A program made the translations under genes and the position numbers. Of a stretch of DNA of 17,570 nt, positions 1 through 7,163 are shown piece by piece (the first letter of the stretch is position 1; each line of letters starts with the position of its first letter). The notes beneath the pieces were generated by a model. It searched no databases. It was not told where the DNA came from and saw only the letters and a program-made list of their open reading frames with translations. Source of the stretch: Thioalkalivibrio sp. (GTDB taxonomy: Bacteria; Pseudomonadota; Gammaproteobacteria; Ectothiorhodospirales; Ectothiorhodospiraceae); NCBI GenBank assembly GCA_018224485.1, contig JAGTVE010000076.1, positions 1-17,570 on the forward strand, in the 5' to 3' direction.

Positions 1-497
1 ACCCCCACCGCGCTGAACATCGCCGCGAGCAGCGGCATGGACAGGAATCCGGCAAAGAACCGCGGCGCGAACACCCGGCGGTAGGGGTCGACCGCCATCA
101 TCTCCATCGCCGAGAGCTGGTCGGTGGTCTTCATCAGGCCGATCTCGGCGGTCAGGGCGGAGCCTGCGCGACCCGCAAACAAGAGCGCGGTGACCACGGG
201 GCCCAGCTCCCGCACCAGCGACAGGGCCACCGCGCCGCCCAGGGCCTCGGCCGCGCCGAACTTCACAAGCGTGATGTAGCCCTGGTAAGCCAGCACCATG
301 CCGACGAAGAGGCCCGAAACCACGATGATCAGCAGCGAACGGACGCCGACGGAATGGATCTCGGCCAGCGTCAGCCGATACCTGCGTATGACCGCATCCT
401 GGGCACGCAGGACCCGGAAGAGGAAGATCGACGCGCGCCCGAGCAGCGACAGCCAGCTCAGGCCCGCACGCCCGAGATTCGCGAGAAAGTCACCCAT
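1..497 (-). CDS. mlaE: MlaE, inner-membrane permease of the Mla phospholipid transporter (C-terminus cut by window edge)
   Basis: This is the integral membrane subunit of the MlaFEDB ABC transporter, which moves phospholipids between the inner membrane and the periplasmic carrier MlaC. The visible part, about 165 residues, starts MGDFLANLGRAGLSWLSLLG. It shows an amphipathic N-terminus, then a hydrophobic stretch around VGVRSLLIIVVSGLFVGMVL, then the family-typical EALGGAVALSLVRELGPVV and AGRAGSALTAEIGLMKTTDQ blocks, and AMEMMAVDPYRRV. These are MlaE/YrbE signatures. The ATG at 497-495 overlaps the end of mlaF by 8 bases, so the two are probably translationally coupled. The gene runs off the left edge; mlaD, mlaC and mlaB would be expected beyond it but cannot be seen. 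Confidence 0.95.
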   Translation of the reverse strand, partial: MGDFLANLGRAGLSWLSLLGRASIFLFRVLRAQDAVIRRYRLTLAEIHSVGVRSLLIIVVSGLFVGMVLAYQGYITLVKFGAAEALGGAVALSLVRELGPVVTALLFAGRAGSALTAEIGLMKTTDQLSAMEMMAVDPYRRVFAPRFFAGFLSMPLLAAMFSAVG

Positions 498-1323
498 TTT
501 TCGATTCGCGGTCGCGCATCAGATCGTCGCGGTAGCTGTCGCCGGGATAGTGAAAGGGCACCGGCCCGTCCGGGCGGCCGTCGAGGAACTGCTCGCTCCA
601 CTCCGAGGCCCCCGCGCGCACCTGCTCCGCGGTTCCGGCGTCCATCACGCGTCCCTCCGCGATCAGCACGACATGATCCGAGATCTCCATCGCCTCGGCC
701 ACGTCGTGGGTGACCAGCACGCTCGTCAGACCCAGGGTTTGATTGGTGCGCCGGATCAGGGTCACGATCTGTCCCATCGTGATCGGGTCCAGCCCGGCGA
801 AGGGCTCGTCGTAGAGGATCATGTCGGGATCCAGCGCGATGGCCCGGGCCAGCGCCACGCGCCGCGCCATGCCTCCCGAGAGTTCGGCCGGACTCAGGTC
901 GCGCGCCGCACGCAGTCCCACCGCCTCGAGCTTCATCAGCACCAGGTTGCGGATCAACTCCTCCGGCAGGTCCGTGTGCTCCCGCAGCGGAAAGGCGACG
1001 TTCTCGAACACGTTCATGTCGGTCAGCAGCGCACCGGTCTGAAACAGCATGCCCATGCGCTTGCGCAGCGCGTACAGCCGGCGGGTCGACAGCCGCGCCA
1101 CCTCTTCCCCGTCCACCCAGATGCGGCCGCTCTCAGGGCGCAGCTGCCCTCCGATCAGGCGCAGCAGCGTCGTCTTGCCGGTACCGCTGGGACCCATCAC
1201 GGTGGTCACGCTATGGCGCGGAACCGTCAGGGACAGGCCGTCGAAGACGACCTTTCGCCCGCGCCGGAACACGAGGTCCTCGACCACCACGTGCGGCGTA
1301 TCGGCGACCCGAGCATCGTTCAC
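490..1323 (-). CDS. mlaF: MlaF, ATPase of the Mla phospholipid transporter
   Basis: Cytoplasmic ATP-binding subunit that powers MlaE. The 277-residue product has a Walker A motif GPSGTGKTT (44-52), the ABC signature LSGGM (148-152), Walker B MILYDEP (168-174) and an H-loop histidine at 206. Its C-terminal tail contains DGRPDGPVPFHYPG, the extension typical of MlaF; E. coli MlaF is 269 residues. I chose the GTG at 1323-1321 rather than the longer open frame reaching 1563. It is preceded by AAGGA at a 10-base spacing, and homology begins right after it (VNDARVADTPHVVVEDL). The 80 residues further upstream look like noncoding Arg/Pro/Gly-rich readthrough. It is followed by mlaE with an 8-base overlap. 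A candidate promoter lies just upstream. Confidence 0.95.
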   Translation of the reverse strand: MNDARVADTPHVVVEDLVFRRGRKVVFDGLSLTVPRHSVTTVMGPSGTGKTTLLRLIGGQLRPESGRIWVDGEEVARLSTRRLYALRKRMGMLFQTGALLTDMNVFENVAFPLREHTDLPEELIRNLVLMKLEAVGLRAARDLSPAELSGGMARRVALARAIALDPDMILYDEPFAGLDPITMGQIVTLIRRTNQTLGLTSVLVTHDVAEAMEISDHVVLIAEGRVMDAGTAEQVRAGASEWSEQFLDGRPDGPVPFHYPGDSYRDDLMRDRESKNG

Positions 1324-1356
1324 CTTGCACCCGTCCTTGCGAAAATCCAGCCGTTG

Positions 1357-1385
1357 AGTCTGAGAGCGCCCCGGCCCGCCGTCAA
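1357..1385 (-). promoter_or_regulatory. Candidate sigma-70 promoter for mlaFE
   Basis: On the minus strand TTGACG (1385-1380) is followed after 17 bases by CAGACT (1362-1357). The -35 matches consensus at five of six positions and the -10 at only three. Transcription would begin a short distance before the GTG start of mlaF and leave room for its AAGGA ribosome site. It sits in the 98-base gap between the upstream 201-residue gene and mlaF, where a separate promoter is plausible. Sequence inspection only. Confidence 0.3.
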
Positions 1386-1396
1386 CCTGCGTGCCG

Positions 1397-1413
1397 TCCG
1401 GTCCGGGACCGGG
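1397..1413 (-). terminator. Small hairpin after the 201-residue gene
   Basis: CCGGTC (1398-1403) and GACCGG (1407-1412) form a 6-bp stem with a 3-base loop, extended by a possible G-T pair. It begins about 10 bases after the stop codon of the minus-strand gene ending at 1422. There is no T-run after it on the minus strand, so it is at best a weak or Rho-assisted terminator or an mRNA 3' end structure. Confidence 0.25.
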
Positions 1414-1421
1414 GACATGCT

Positions 1422-2027
1422 TCAGCCCCGTTTCCAGGCGAGACCGCTGAGCCGAAGAATGGTCTGGGCCTGTTCGAGTTCCCGCGGGCCGCTGCGGAGG
1501 AAGACCAGGGTGTCGCGATCCGGCGTCGCGGCGGCGTGCAGCGACTCGAGCAGGGCCCGCCACTGCCGCGGGTCCAGTCCGGTCTCCGGTTCCAGCACCA
1601 GCACCGTCTCAAGCCCGTTCGTCCAGGCCTGCGCGGACCTCGCGCCGGCAACCACCGGGTCGTCCACGCGCCGGAAGACCTGCGCCCGTTCCAGCTGCAA
1701 TAGGGGTGTGGCGGCCGGGTCCGGGAACAGGAAGCCGCCGAGGCGAGTCTGGAGCCGGTACGCAAGCCGGGCACAGTCGGCGCCCGCGCCCGCCGGGACC
1801 TCCAGGTACAGGCGCAGCTCTTCAGGCACCTCCTCCAGCCGGTGGTCATCGCGGGCCCAGCGCGGCCAATGGCGGGCTGGTGACAGCAGCTCTGGCCAGA
1901 AGTGGGCGTGATAGGCAAGCCTCCAGTCGGCGGGCAGATCCTCCGGGTAAAAGGACCGCCAGGCGGGGTTCTCATCATCCTCGACCGCGGCCACGCGCAG
2001 TCCTCCGCGGCAGGCTTCCGCTGACAT
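1422..2027 (-). CDS. Uncharacterised 201-residue protein between mlaF and kdsD
   Basis: I do not recognise this protein with certainty. It is a soluble-looking product without signal peptide or membrane helix, rich in Trp, Arg, Glu and Leu. The ATG at 2027-2025 has a GGAG ribosome site 8 bases upstream. The N-terminal motif FYPEDLPADWRLAYH (26-40) is reminiscent of the FYPE-x-LP segment in DUF72/YecE-like proteins. The length is short for a full DUF72 barrel, and the rest, for example the C-terminal TLVFLRSGPRELEQAQTIL, does not settle the matter. Codon usage is like its neighbours and the frame is uninterrupted. It reads in the same direction as mlaFE, 98 bases upstream of mlaF, and is divergent from kdsD. 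Confidence 0.75.
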   Translation of the reverse strand: MSAEACRGGLRVAAVEDDENPAWRSFYPEDLPADWRLAYHAHFWPELLSPARHWPRWARDDHRLEEVPEELRLYLEVPAGAGADCARLAYRLQTRLGGFLFPDPAATPLLQLERAQVFRRVDDPVVAGARSAQAWTNGLETVLVLEPETGLDPRQWRALLESLHAAATPDRDTLVFLRSGPRELEQAQTILRLSGLAWKRG

Positions 2028-2070
2028 CAGGCAATCTCCAGGCGTCGGTTCCCCGCGGATGCTAGCGGCT

Positions 2071-2106
2071 CGACCCGGCGGCGGAAAGCCTGCAGCGGCC
2101 GGGTCG
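2071..2106. repeat. 9-bp perfect inverted repeat in the divergent intergenic region
   Basis: CGACCCGGC (2071-2079) is the exact reverse complement of GCCGGGTCG (2098-2106), with an 18-base loop. It lies between the start of the 201-residue gene (minus strand) and kdsD (plus strand). It could be an operator-like dyad or a hairpin in the leader of the minus-strand transcript. No regulator can be named from sequence alone. Confidence 0.5.
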
Positions 2107-2107
2107 C

Positions 2108-2136
2108 TGGAAAACAGGATGCCGATACGGGATTAT
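2108..2136 (+). promoter_or_regulatory. Candidate sigma-70 promoter for the kdsD-lptB operon
   Basis: TGGAAA (2108-2113), a 17-base spacer and GATTAT (2131-2136) match the -35 and -10 consensus at four of six positions each. The site is about 30 bases upstream of the kdsD ATG. On the opposite strand the same bases give GATAAT (2137-2132), a five-of-six -10 for the divergent gene, though its -35 is weak. The two promoters would overlap. Inspection only. Confidence 0.3.
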
Positions 2137-2165
2137 CACCGCATGACCGGCCCGGAAACCGCCTG

Positions 2166-3158
2166 ATGGACGTTCCCCGCACGCACCTGGATTCCGACAA
2201 CACCCGCGCCCTCGCCCTTGCCGTGATCGCGACCGAGGCCGAGGCGATCGGCGCCCTGGCGGATCGGGTCGACGAGGCCTTCCTGCGTGCCTGCGAGCAT
2301 GTTCTGGACTGCCGCGGACGCGTGGTGGTCACCGGCATGGGCAAGTCCGGGCACATCGGCGGGAAGTTCGCGGCGACGCTGGCCTCCACCGGTACGCCGG
2401 CATTCTTCGTGCACCCCGGTGAGGCGAGCCACGGCGACCTGGGAATGATCACCCGGGACGACACCGTGATCGCGCTCTCCAACTCTGGCGAGACGGACGA
2501 ACTGCTGATCATCCTCCCGATCATCCGCCGACTGGGGGTGCCGCTGATCGCGCTGACCGGCAACCCGGGATCGCGGCTGGCCCGCGAGGCCACGGTGCAC
2601 CTGGACGTCAGTGTGGCCCGGGAGGCCTGTCCGCTCGGCCTGGCGCCCACGTCGAGCACCACCGCGGCACTGGTGATGGGCGATGCGCTGGCGGTAGCGG
2701 TCCTGGACGCGAGGGGATTCACCGCGAACGATTTCGCCCGCTCACACCCGGGCGGCCGGCTGGGGCGACGCCTGCTGATCCACGTCGGCGACATCATGCG
2801 CACCGGAGACGCGATGCCCTGCGTTCATGCCACTGCCCTGCTGCGCGATGCCCTGCTCGAGATCTCGCGCAAGGGTCTGGGCATGGTGGTCGTCTGCGAC
2901 GACTCGGGCCGGGTGGAAGGCGTCTTCACCGATGGCGACCTGCGCCGCACGCTCGACCGTGGCCTGGACCTGCACCGCCTGACCATCGGCGAGGCCATGA
3001 CCCGGGACGGCTTCACGGCGCGTGCACAGTGGCTCGCGGTCGAGGCCCTGGAACTGATGGAGAGCCGCCGGATCAACGCCCTGCCGGTCGTGAACGACGA
3101 GTTCCGCCTGGTCGGCGCGCTGAACATGCACGATCTGCTCCGGGCCGGGGTGGCCTGA
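2166..3158 (+). CDS. kdsD: KdsD, D-arabinose 5-phosphate isomerase
   Basis: Cytoplasmic enzyme converting ribulose 5-phosphate to arabinose 5-phosphate, the first step of Kdo synthesis for LPS. The 330-residue product matches the usual length (E. coli 328). It has a SIS sugar-isomerase domain (about 45-180) with the family signature TGMGKSGHIGGKFAATLAST and HPGEASHGDLGM, then two CBS domains (about 210-265 and 275-328). The ATG at 2166 is supported by homology, but the ribosome site is weak (GGA 9 bases upstream). A seven-codon reading frame at 2143-2166 ends in TGATG overlapping this start and may couple to it. It is the first gene of the kdsD-kdsC-lptC-lptA-lptB unit, and its stop overlaps kdsC in a TGATG. 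Confidence 0.97.
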   Translation: MDVPRTHLDSDNTRALALAVIATEAEAIGALADRVDEAFLRACEHVLDCRGRVVVTGMGKSGHIGGKFAATLASTGTPAFFVHPGEASHGDLGMITRDDTVIALSNSGETDELLIILPIIRRLGVPLIALTGNPGSRLAREATVHLDVSVAREACPLGLAPTSSTTAALVMGDALAVAVLDARGFTANDFARSHPGGRLGRRLLIHVGDIMRTGDAMPCVHATALLRDALLEISRKGLGMVVVCDDSGRVEGVFTDGDLRRTLDRGLDLHRLTIGEAMTRDGFTARAQWLAVEALELMESRRINALPVVNDEFRLVGALNMHDLLRAGVA

Positions 3159-3697
3159 TGCCACTGGAATCCGGAGTCCTGCTCGAGCGACAACGCCGGA
3201 TCCGCCTCCTGATCCTCGACGTGGACGGAGTGCTGACCGATGGCAGCCTGTTTCTCGGAGACGGCGGAGAGCAGTACAAGGCCTTTCACAGCCGCGACGG
3301 CCTTGGCATCCGGATGGCCCAGGAGGGCGGTCTGGAGCTGGCGATCCTGACCGGACGCAACTCCGAGGTGGTGCTGCACCGCATGCGCGATCTTGGAGTA
3401 AAGCACCTGCTGCAGGGACGCCGGGACAAGGGCGGGGCGCTCGAGGAACTCCTGGGACAGACCGGCTTTGGGCCGGAACAGAGCGCCTTCGTCGGAGACG
3501 ATGTCGTCGATCTGCCCGCAATGCGCCGGGTCGCGCTCGGCATCGCGGTCGCCGATGCGCACCCGCTGGTCCTGGAACACGCCGACTGGCACACCCGCGA
3601 GCGGGGCGGCCGCGGGGCGGTCCGGGAGATCTGCGAGACCCTGCTTGCCGCGCAGGACCGGCTGGAGGGCATCCTTCGTGCCTATCTCGAGGCGTAA
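3158..3697 (+). CDS. kdsC: KdsC, 3-deoxy-D-manno-octulosonate 8-phosphate phosphatase
   Basis: HAD-family phosphatase that removes phosphate from Kdo-8-phosphate to give Kdo. The 179-residue product shows HAD motif I DVDGVLTDG (nucleophile Asp21, Asp23), motif II Thr65 in LTGRN, motif III Lys91 in GRRDKGG and motif IV GDDVVDLPAM (113-122). The short cap-less form of about 180 residues is normal for the tetrameric KdsC group. The ATG at 3158 shares bases with the kdsD stop (TGATG). The open frame extends upstream inside kdsD, but homology begins only here. The end overlaps the proposed GTG start of lptC by 20 bases. Confidence 0.96.
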   Translation: MPLESGVLLERQRRIRLLILDVDGVLTDGSLFLGDGGEQYKAFHSRDGLGIRMAQEGGLELAILTGRNSEVVLHRMRDLGVKHLLQGRRDKGGALEELLGQTGFGPEQSAFVGDDVVDLPAMRRVALGIAVADAHPLVLEHADWHTRERGGRGAVREICETLLAAQDRLEGILRAYLEA

Positions 3698-4280
3698 CGG
3701 AGGCCGTCCCCCGCTCCGGGCACGCCGGATGCACGGAGCGGTGCGCGCCGCTGCACTGGTCGTGGCGGTCGCCGCGGCAGTCGCTCCAGCGCCGCCCGCG
3801 GCGCTGGAGCCGGACCCCCAGTTCGACATCCTCGGGTTCACGCTGCGCATCACCGACGCAGAGGGTACAGTCACGCATGTGCTGCAGGGGGCGCGCATGC
3901 AACAGTTCCAGGACCTCGGCATCCAGCGTGCGCAGGAGCCCAGGCTGGAGCTGCTGACCGAGGGCCGGGTGGACTGGATCTGGACCGCGCCGGCCGCCGT
4001 GCATCATCCGGCGGAAGAGCGACTGGAGACGATCGGGATCACCGAGGGCGTTCAGTTGCCCGGCCCGATGAACCCGCGGACCGAGATCGAAACGGCGGAC
4101 GTGACCATCCTGACCGGAACCCGCGAGGTGATGACCGACGCTCGGGCGACGGTGCTCCGCCCCGGGCTGTTCATGACCGGCGTCGGGATGCATGCCGATG
4201 TGCAGGCCGACATCATCGAGCTCAGGCACGAGGTCGAGACCGTCTATGCTCCTGAGGAGACAGAGGAAGATCCGCGATGA
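3678..4280 (+). CDS. lptC: LptC, inner-membrane anchored LPS transport protein
   Basis: Bitopic protein that passes LPS from the LptBFG extractor to the periplasmic bridge LptA. With the GTG at 3678 it has 200 residues (E. coli 191). It begins with a basic segment (RRNGGRPPLRARR), then one hydrophobic anchor (AAALVVAVAAAVA), then the periplasmic beta-jellyroll domain. Residues in the style of LptC include the closing block GTREVMTDARATVLRPGLFMTG. I prefer the GTG because GGAGG lies 9 bases before it. The ATG at 3729 is an alternative without a ribosome site and would shorten the basic head. Sequence conservation is low, as usual for LptC, so position between kdsC and lptA carries weight. It overlaps lptA by ATGA. 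Confidence 0.9.
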   Translation: MPISRRNGGRPPLRARRMHGAVRAAALVVAVAAAVAPAPPAALEPDPQFDILGFTLRITDAEGTVTHVLQGARMQQFQDLGIQRAQEPRLELLTEGRVDWIWTAPAAVHHPAEERLETIGITEGVQLPGPMNPRTEIETADVTILTGTREVMTDARATVLRPGLFMTGVGMHADVQADIIELRHEVETVYAPEETEEDPR

Positions 4281-4780
4281 AACAACGCACATTGCTGCCA
4301 CGCATCGCCGCCGGCGCGCTGCGCGGCCTGCTTCTGGCCTGCCTGCCTTCGATCCTCCCCGCCCAGACGCCGACGCTGCCGGTGCAGATCACCGCCGACA
4401 GCGCCGAGATGGACGAGCGGCGCGGAATCGGCACCTACACCGGCGACGTCGTGGTCACGCACGGTGACATGACGCTGTGGGCGGACCGCATCGTGATCCA
4501 CGCTCCGGACCGGCAGCCAACCCGAATGGAGGCCAAGGGCAACCCGGTGCGCGCAGAGGCGCCCGATCCCAACAACCAGCCACGGGTCGCGACATCCCTG
4601 GAGATGGAATATCACCTCGACGATGAAGTGCTGGTGCTGCTGGGCGAGGCGCGCGTGCAGACCTTGACGGAGGATGCACGCGGCGAGCGGATCCGTTACG
4701 ACCTTGCACAGGACGTGATCCGCATCGAAGGCACGCCGGAAGAGCGCGTCCGGATCACCATACAGCCGGGACCCGAATGA
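4277..4780 (+). CDS. lptA: LptA, periplasmic LPS-transport bridge protein
   Basis: Periplasmic beta-jellyroll (OstA-like) protein whose units stack into the bridge carrying LPS from LptC to LptD. The 167-residue product has a cleavable signal peptide (basic MKQR, hydrophobic core, likely cut after LPAQ near residue 30). The mature domain contains ITADSAEMDERRGIGTYTGD, VVTHGDMTLWADRIVIH and the repeated hydrophobic/glycine strand pattern typical of the family. The start forms ATGA with the lptC stop, with GAGGA about 9-10 bases upstream. The stop forms ATGA with the lptB start. Tight coupling of lptC, lptA and lptB fits their working as one machine. Confidence 0.95.
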   Translation: MKQRTLLPRIAAGALRGLLLACLPSILPAQTPTLPVQITADSAEMDERRGIGTYTGDVVVTHGDMTLWADRIVIHAPDRQPTRMEAKGNPVRAEAPDPNNQPRVATSLEMEYHLDDEVLVLLGEARVQTLTEDARGERIRYDLAQDVIRIEGTPEERVRITIQPGPE

Positions 4781-5553
4781 CGGCTGCCCCGGATCTCAGC
4801 GGCCCGGCCGGCACGGAACCGGCCTCCGACGATTGTCTGGTCGGCATCGGGCTGACCAAGCGCTACGGCACGCGCACGGTGCTGGACGGCGCCGATGTCG
4901 ATGTCGCCCGGGGCGAGGTGGTCGGTCTGCTGGGACCGAACGGTGCCGGCAAGACCACCTGCTTCTACATCCTGGTGGGACTGATCCAGGCCGACGCGGG
5001 CCGCATCATGCTGGCCGGCCGCGAGCTCACGCGTGCGCCGGTCCATCTGCGCGCGCGTCTCGGTCTCGGTTACCTGCCTCAGGAGGCATCGATCTTCCGG
5101 CGTCTGACGGTCTGGCAGAACCTGCAGGCCGTGCTCGAGTTGCGCCGGGACCTCGATGCGGCCGGACGCCGGGAGATCGGAGACGCACTGATCGAGGAAT
5201 TCCAGTTGAATACGGTGCGCGACAGTGCCGGGATCGCGCTGTCCGGCGGCGAGCGGCGGCGCGCCGAGATCGCCCGCGCGCTGGCCGGCAACCCGCAGTT
5301 CATCTGCCTCGACGAACCCTTCGCGGGGGTGGACCCGATCTCGGTGGTGGAGATCCAGGAGGTGATCGCCCACCTGAAACAACGGGGTATCGGGGTGCTG
5401 ATCTCGGACCACAACGTGCGCGAGACACTGGGCATCTGTGACAGGGCCTACATCCTTAGCGAGGGCCGCCTGCTCAGCGAGGGCACGCCGCCCGAACTGC
5501 TGGCCGACCAGCGCGTGCGAACGGTGTATCTCGGTGAACATTTCCGTCTCTGA
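4777..5553 (+). CDS. lptB: LptB, ATPase of the LPS exporter
   Basis: Cytoplasmic ATP-binding subunit of LptB2FG, which extracts LPS from the inner membrane. The 258-residue product has Walker A GPNGAGKTT (53-61), Q-loop Gln102 in GYLPQEASIFRRL, signature LSGGE (155-159), Walker B FICLDEP (175-181) and switch His212 in LISDHNVRETL. GYLPQEASIFR and FAGVDPISV are characteristic of LptB rather than of other ABC ATPases. It is about 17 residues longer than E. coli LptB because of a Pro/Ala/Gly/Ser-rich N-terminal extension before LVGIGLTKRYG. The start is fixed by the ATGA overlap with lptA. It is the last gene of the LPS unit; 146 bases separate it from rpoN. Confidence 0.97.
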   Translation: MTAAPDLSGPAGTEPASDDCLVGIGLTKRYGTRTVLDGADVDVARGEVVGLLGPNGAGKTTCFYILVGLIQADAGRIMLAGRELTRAPVHLRARLGLGYLPQEASIFRRLTVWQNLQAVLELRRDLDAAGRREIGDALIEEFQLNTVRDSAGIALSGGERRRAEIARALAGNPQFICLDEPFAGVDPISVVEIQEVIAHLKQRGIGVLISDHNVRETLGICDRAYILSEGRLLSEGTPPELLADQRVRTVYLGEHFRL

Positions 5554-5574
5554 TCCAGGCCGTCCATGGCAGAG

Positions 5575-5625
5575 CCCCCGACAGGGGGGTGGCCCGCCAC
5601 CGGCCGGGTGCCGCGGTGCTGCACC
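5575..5625. other. Hairpin-rich lptB-rpoN spacer
   Basis: The 146-base gap contains successive small stems: CCCCC(GACA)GGGGG at 5575-5588, GGTGG(CCCG)CCACC at 5588-5601 and GGTG(CTG)CACC at 5615-5625. CACC at 5598-5601 can alternatively pair with GGTG at 5607-5610. No T-run follows, so it is not a standard intrinsic terminator. It may partly stop the lptB transcript, or it may be a leader structure of rpoN. I see no clear sigma-70 promoter in the rest of the gap. Confidence 0.35.
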
Positions 5626-5699
5626 AAAAGGCTGCAAAAAACCGGGCACAGGCAGTAACATGACGGCATGATGAACCGTTTCCCGTCCATGCCCGCCGC

Positions 5700-7130
5700 A
5701 TGCTGAAGTCCTCGCTCAATCTGCAGCTCGGTCAGCACCTGACCATGACCCCGCAGCTGCAGCAGGCCATCCGCCTCCTGCAGCTGTCGACGATCGAACT
5801 GCAGCTGGAAGTACAGCAGGCCCTCGAGAGCAATCCGATGCTCGAACTCGCCGAGGACACGCCCGCCGAAGAGGCGTCCGGTGAGCCAGCCGATGCCCAG
5901 CCGGAAGCGGAACCCGCCGACGACGGCCCGGACACGGAGGCACCGACCGACGACTGGGGTGACGAGCCGTACGCCCCGGGCCTGGGTTCGCAGGGCGCCG
6001 GGGTTGATGACCGCGACCCCTTCGAGAACCAGGCGGGCAGCGAGGGCGGCCTGCACGAGCACCTGCTGTGGCAGCTGCACCTGGGCCCGCTGAACGAGCA
6101 GGACCGGCGCATCGGGGCGACGCTGGTGGACAGCATCAACGCCGACGGCTACCTCGAGACGGACCTCGAGACCCTTCAGGAAATCCTGGGGGGCGAGGAG
6201 ACCCTCGGCCTCGACGAGATCGAGGCGGTCCTGCACTGGATCCAGCAGTGCGACCCGGTGGGCGTCGGTGCGCGCGATCTACGCGAGTGCCTGCTGATCC
6301 AGCTGCGCGTGCTGCCGGAGGAGACGCCGCTGCGCGCCAGCGCCCTGCGGGTGATCGATGCGGGCATGGAGAGCCTCGGAAGGCATGACTTCCGCACCCT
6401 GCAGCGGGAACTCGGACTGGACGAGACGACCCTCGCCCGCGCGATGGAGCTCATCCGCACGCTGAATCCGCGGCCCGGCAGCCAGATCAGCGACCAGGCC
6501 CCGGAATACGTGACCCCGGATGTCTATGTGCGCCGGGACCGCGAAGGCTGGCGGGTGGACCTGAACCCGGAGATCGCCCCGCGCATCCGGATCAACAGCC
6601 TTTACGCGGGCATGGTGCGGCGGGTCAGTGATGCGCGCGACAGCGCCTTCATGCGCAACCAGCTGCAGGAGGCGCGCTGGTTCCTGAAGAGCCTGCACAG
6701 CCGCAACGAGACCCTGCTGCGCGTGGCGCGGGCGATCGTGGACCGGCAGACCGGATTCCTCGAGAAGGGCGAGGTGGCGATGCAGCCACTGATCCTGCGC
6801 GATATCGCCGAGGCGCTGGAGCTGCATGAGTCGACCATCTCGCGGGTCACGACCCAGAAATTCATGCACACCCCGCGCGGCGTGTTCGAGTTCAAGTACT
6901 TCTTCTCCAGCCACGTGGGCACCAGCGACGGCGGTGAATGTTCCGCCACCGCAATCCGTGCGATGATCCGCAAACTGATCAGCGAGGAACCGCCCAACCG
7001 GCCCATGAGCGATTCCCGACTCGCCCAGGTCCTCTCCGACCGGGGCATCAATGTGGCCCGACGCACCGTGGCCAAATACCGCGAGGCGATGAACCTGCCG
7101 CCGTCCAGCGAACGCCGGCAGCTGCTCTGA
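5700..7130 (+). CDS. rpoN: RpoN, RNA polymerase sigma-54 factor
   Basis: Alternative sigma factor that directs RNA polymerase to -24/-12 promoters and needs an AAA+ activator. The 476-residue product has the glutamine/leucine-rich region I (LTMTPQLQQAIRLLQLSTIE, residues 15-34), which contacts the activator. A Pro/Glu/Asp-rich region II linker (about 55-105) follows, then the core-binding domain, the helix-turn-helix around ELHESTISRVTTQKFM, and the diagnostic RpoN box ARRTVAKYRE (453-462) that reads the -24 element. The ATG at 5700 is placed by homology. It has no Shine-Dalgarno sequence, and a 12-codon frame (5668-5706) overlaps the start. It is followed by hpf, ptsN and the PTS genes, the normal context for rpoN. 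Confidence 0.97.
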   Translation: MLKSSLNLQLGQHLTMTPQLQQAIRLLQLSTIELQLEVQQALESNPMLELAEDTPAEEASGEPADAQPEAEPADDGPDTEAPTDDWGDEPYAPGLGSQGAGVDDRDPFENQAGSEGGLHEHLLWQLHLGPLNEQDRRIGATLVDSINADGYLETDLETLQEILGGEETLGLDEIEAVLHWIQQCDPVGVGARDLRECLLIQLRVLPEETPLRASALRVIDAGMESLGRHDFRTLQRELGLDETTLARAMELIRTLNPRPGSQISDQAPEYVTPDVYVRRDREGWRVDLNPEIAPRIRINSLYAGMVRRVSDARDSAFMRNQLQEARWFLKSLHSRNETLLRVARAIVDRQTGFLEKGEVAMQPLILRDIAEALELHESTISRVTTQKFMHTPRGVFEFKYFFSSHVGTSDGGECSATAIRAMIRKLISEEPPNRPMSDSRLAQVLSDRGINVARRTVAKYREAMNLPPSSERRQLL

Positions 7131-7163
7131 GCCTCGCGGCCCACCAATGCAAGGAGTGTGAGT

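Noticed and set aside
298..1911. 537-codon plus-strand open frame opposite mlaE/mlaF
   Set aside because: It lies antisense to well-supported mla genes and is Arg/Pro/His-rich with no recognisable domain: a shadow frame of GC-rich coding DNA.
2742..4301. 519-codon minus-strand open frame opposite kdsD/kdsC/lptC
   Set aside because: It is antisense to three genes with clear family motifs; its composition is that of a shadow frame.
5644..5659. Possible -24/-12 (sigma-54) promoter before rpoN, from GGGCAC
   Set aside because: The -12 position reads GTAAC instead of TTGCA, so the required GC is missing.
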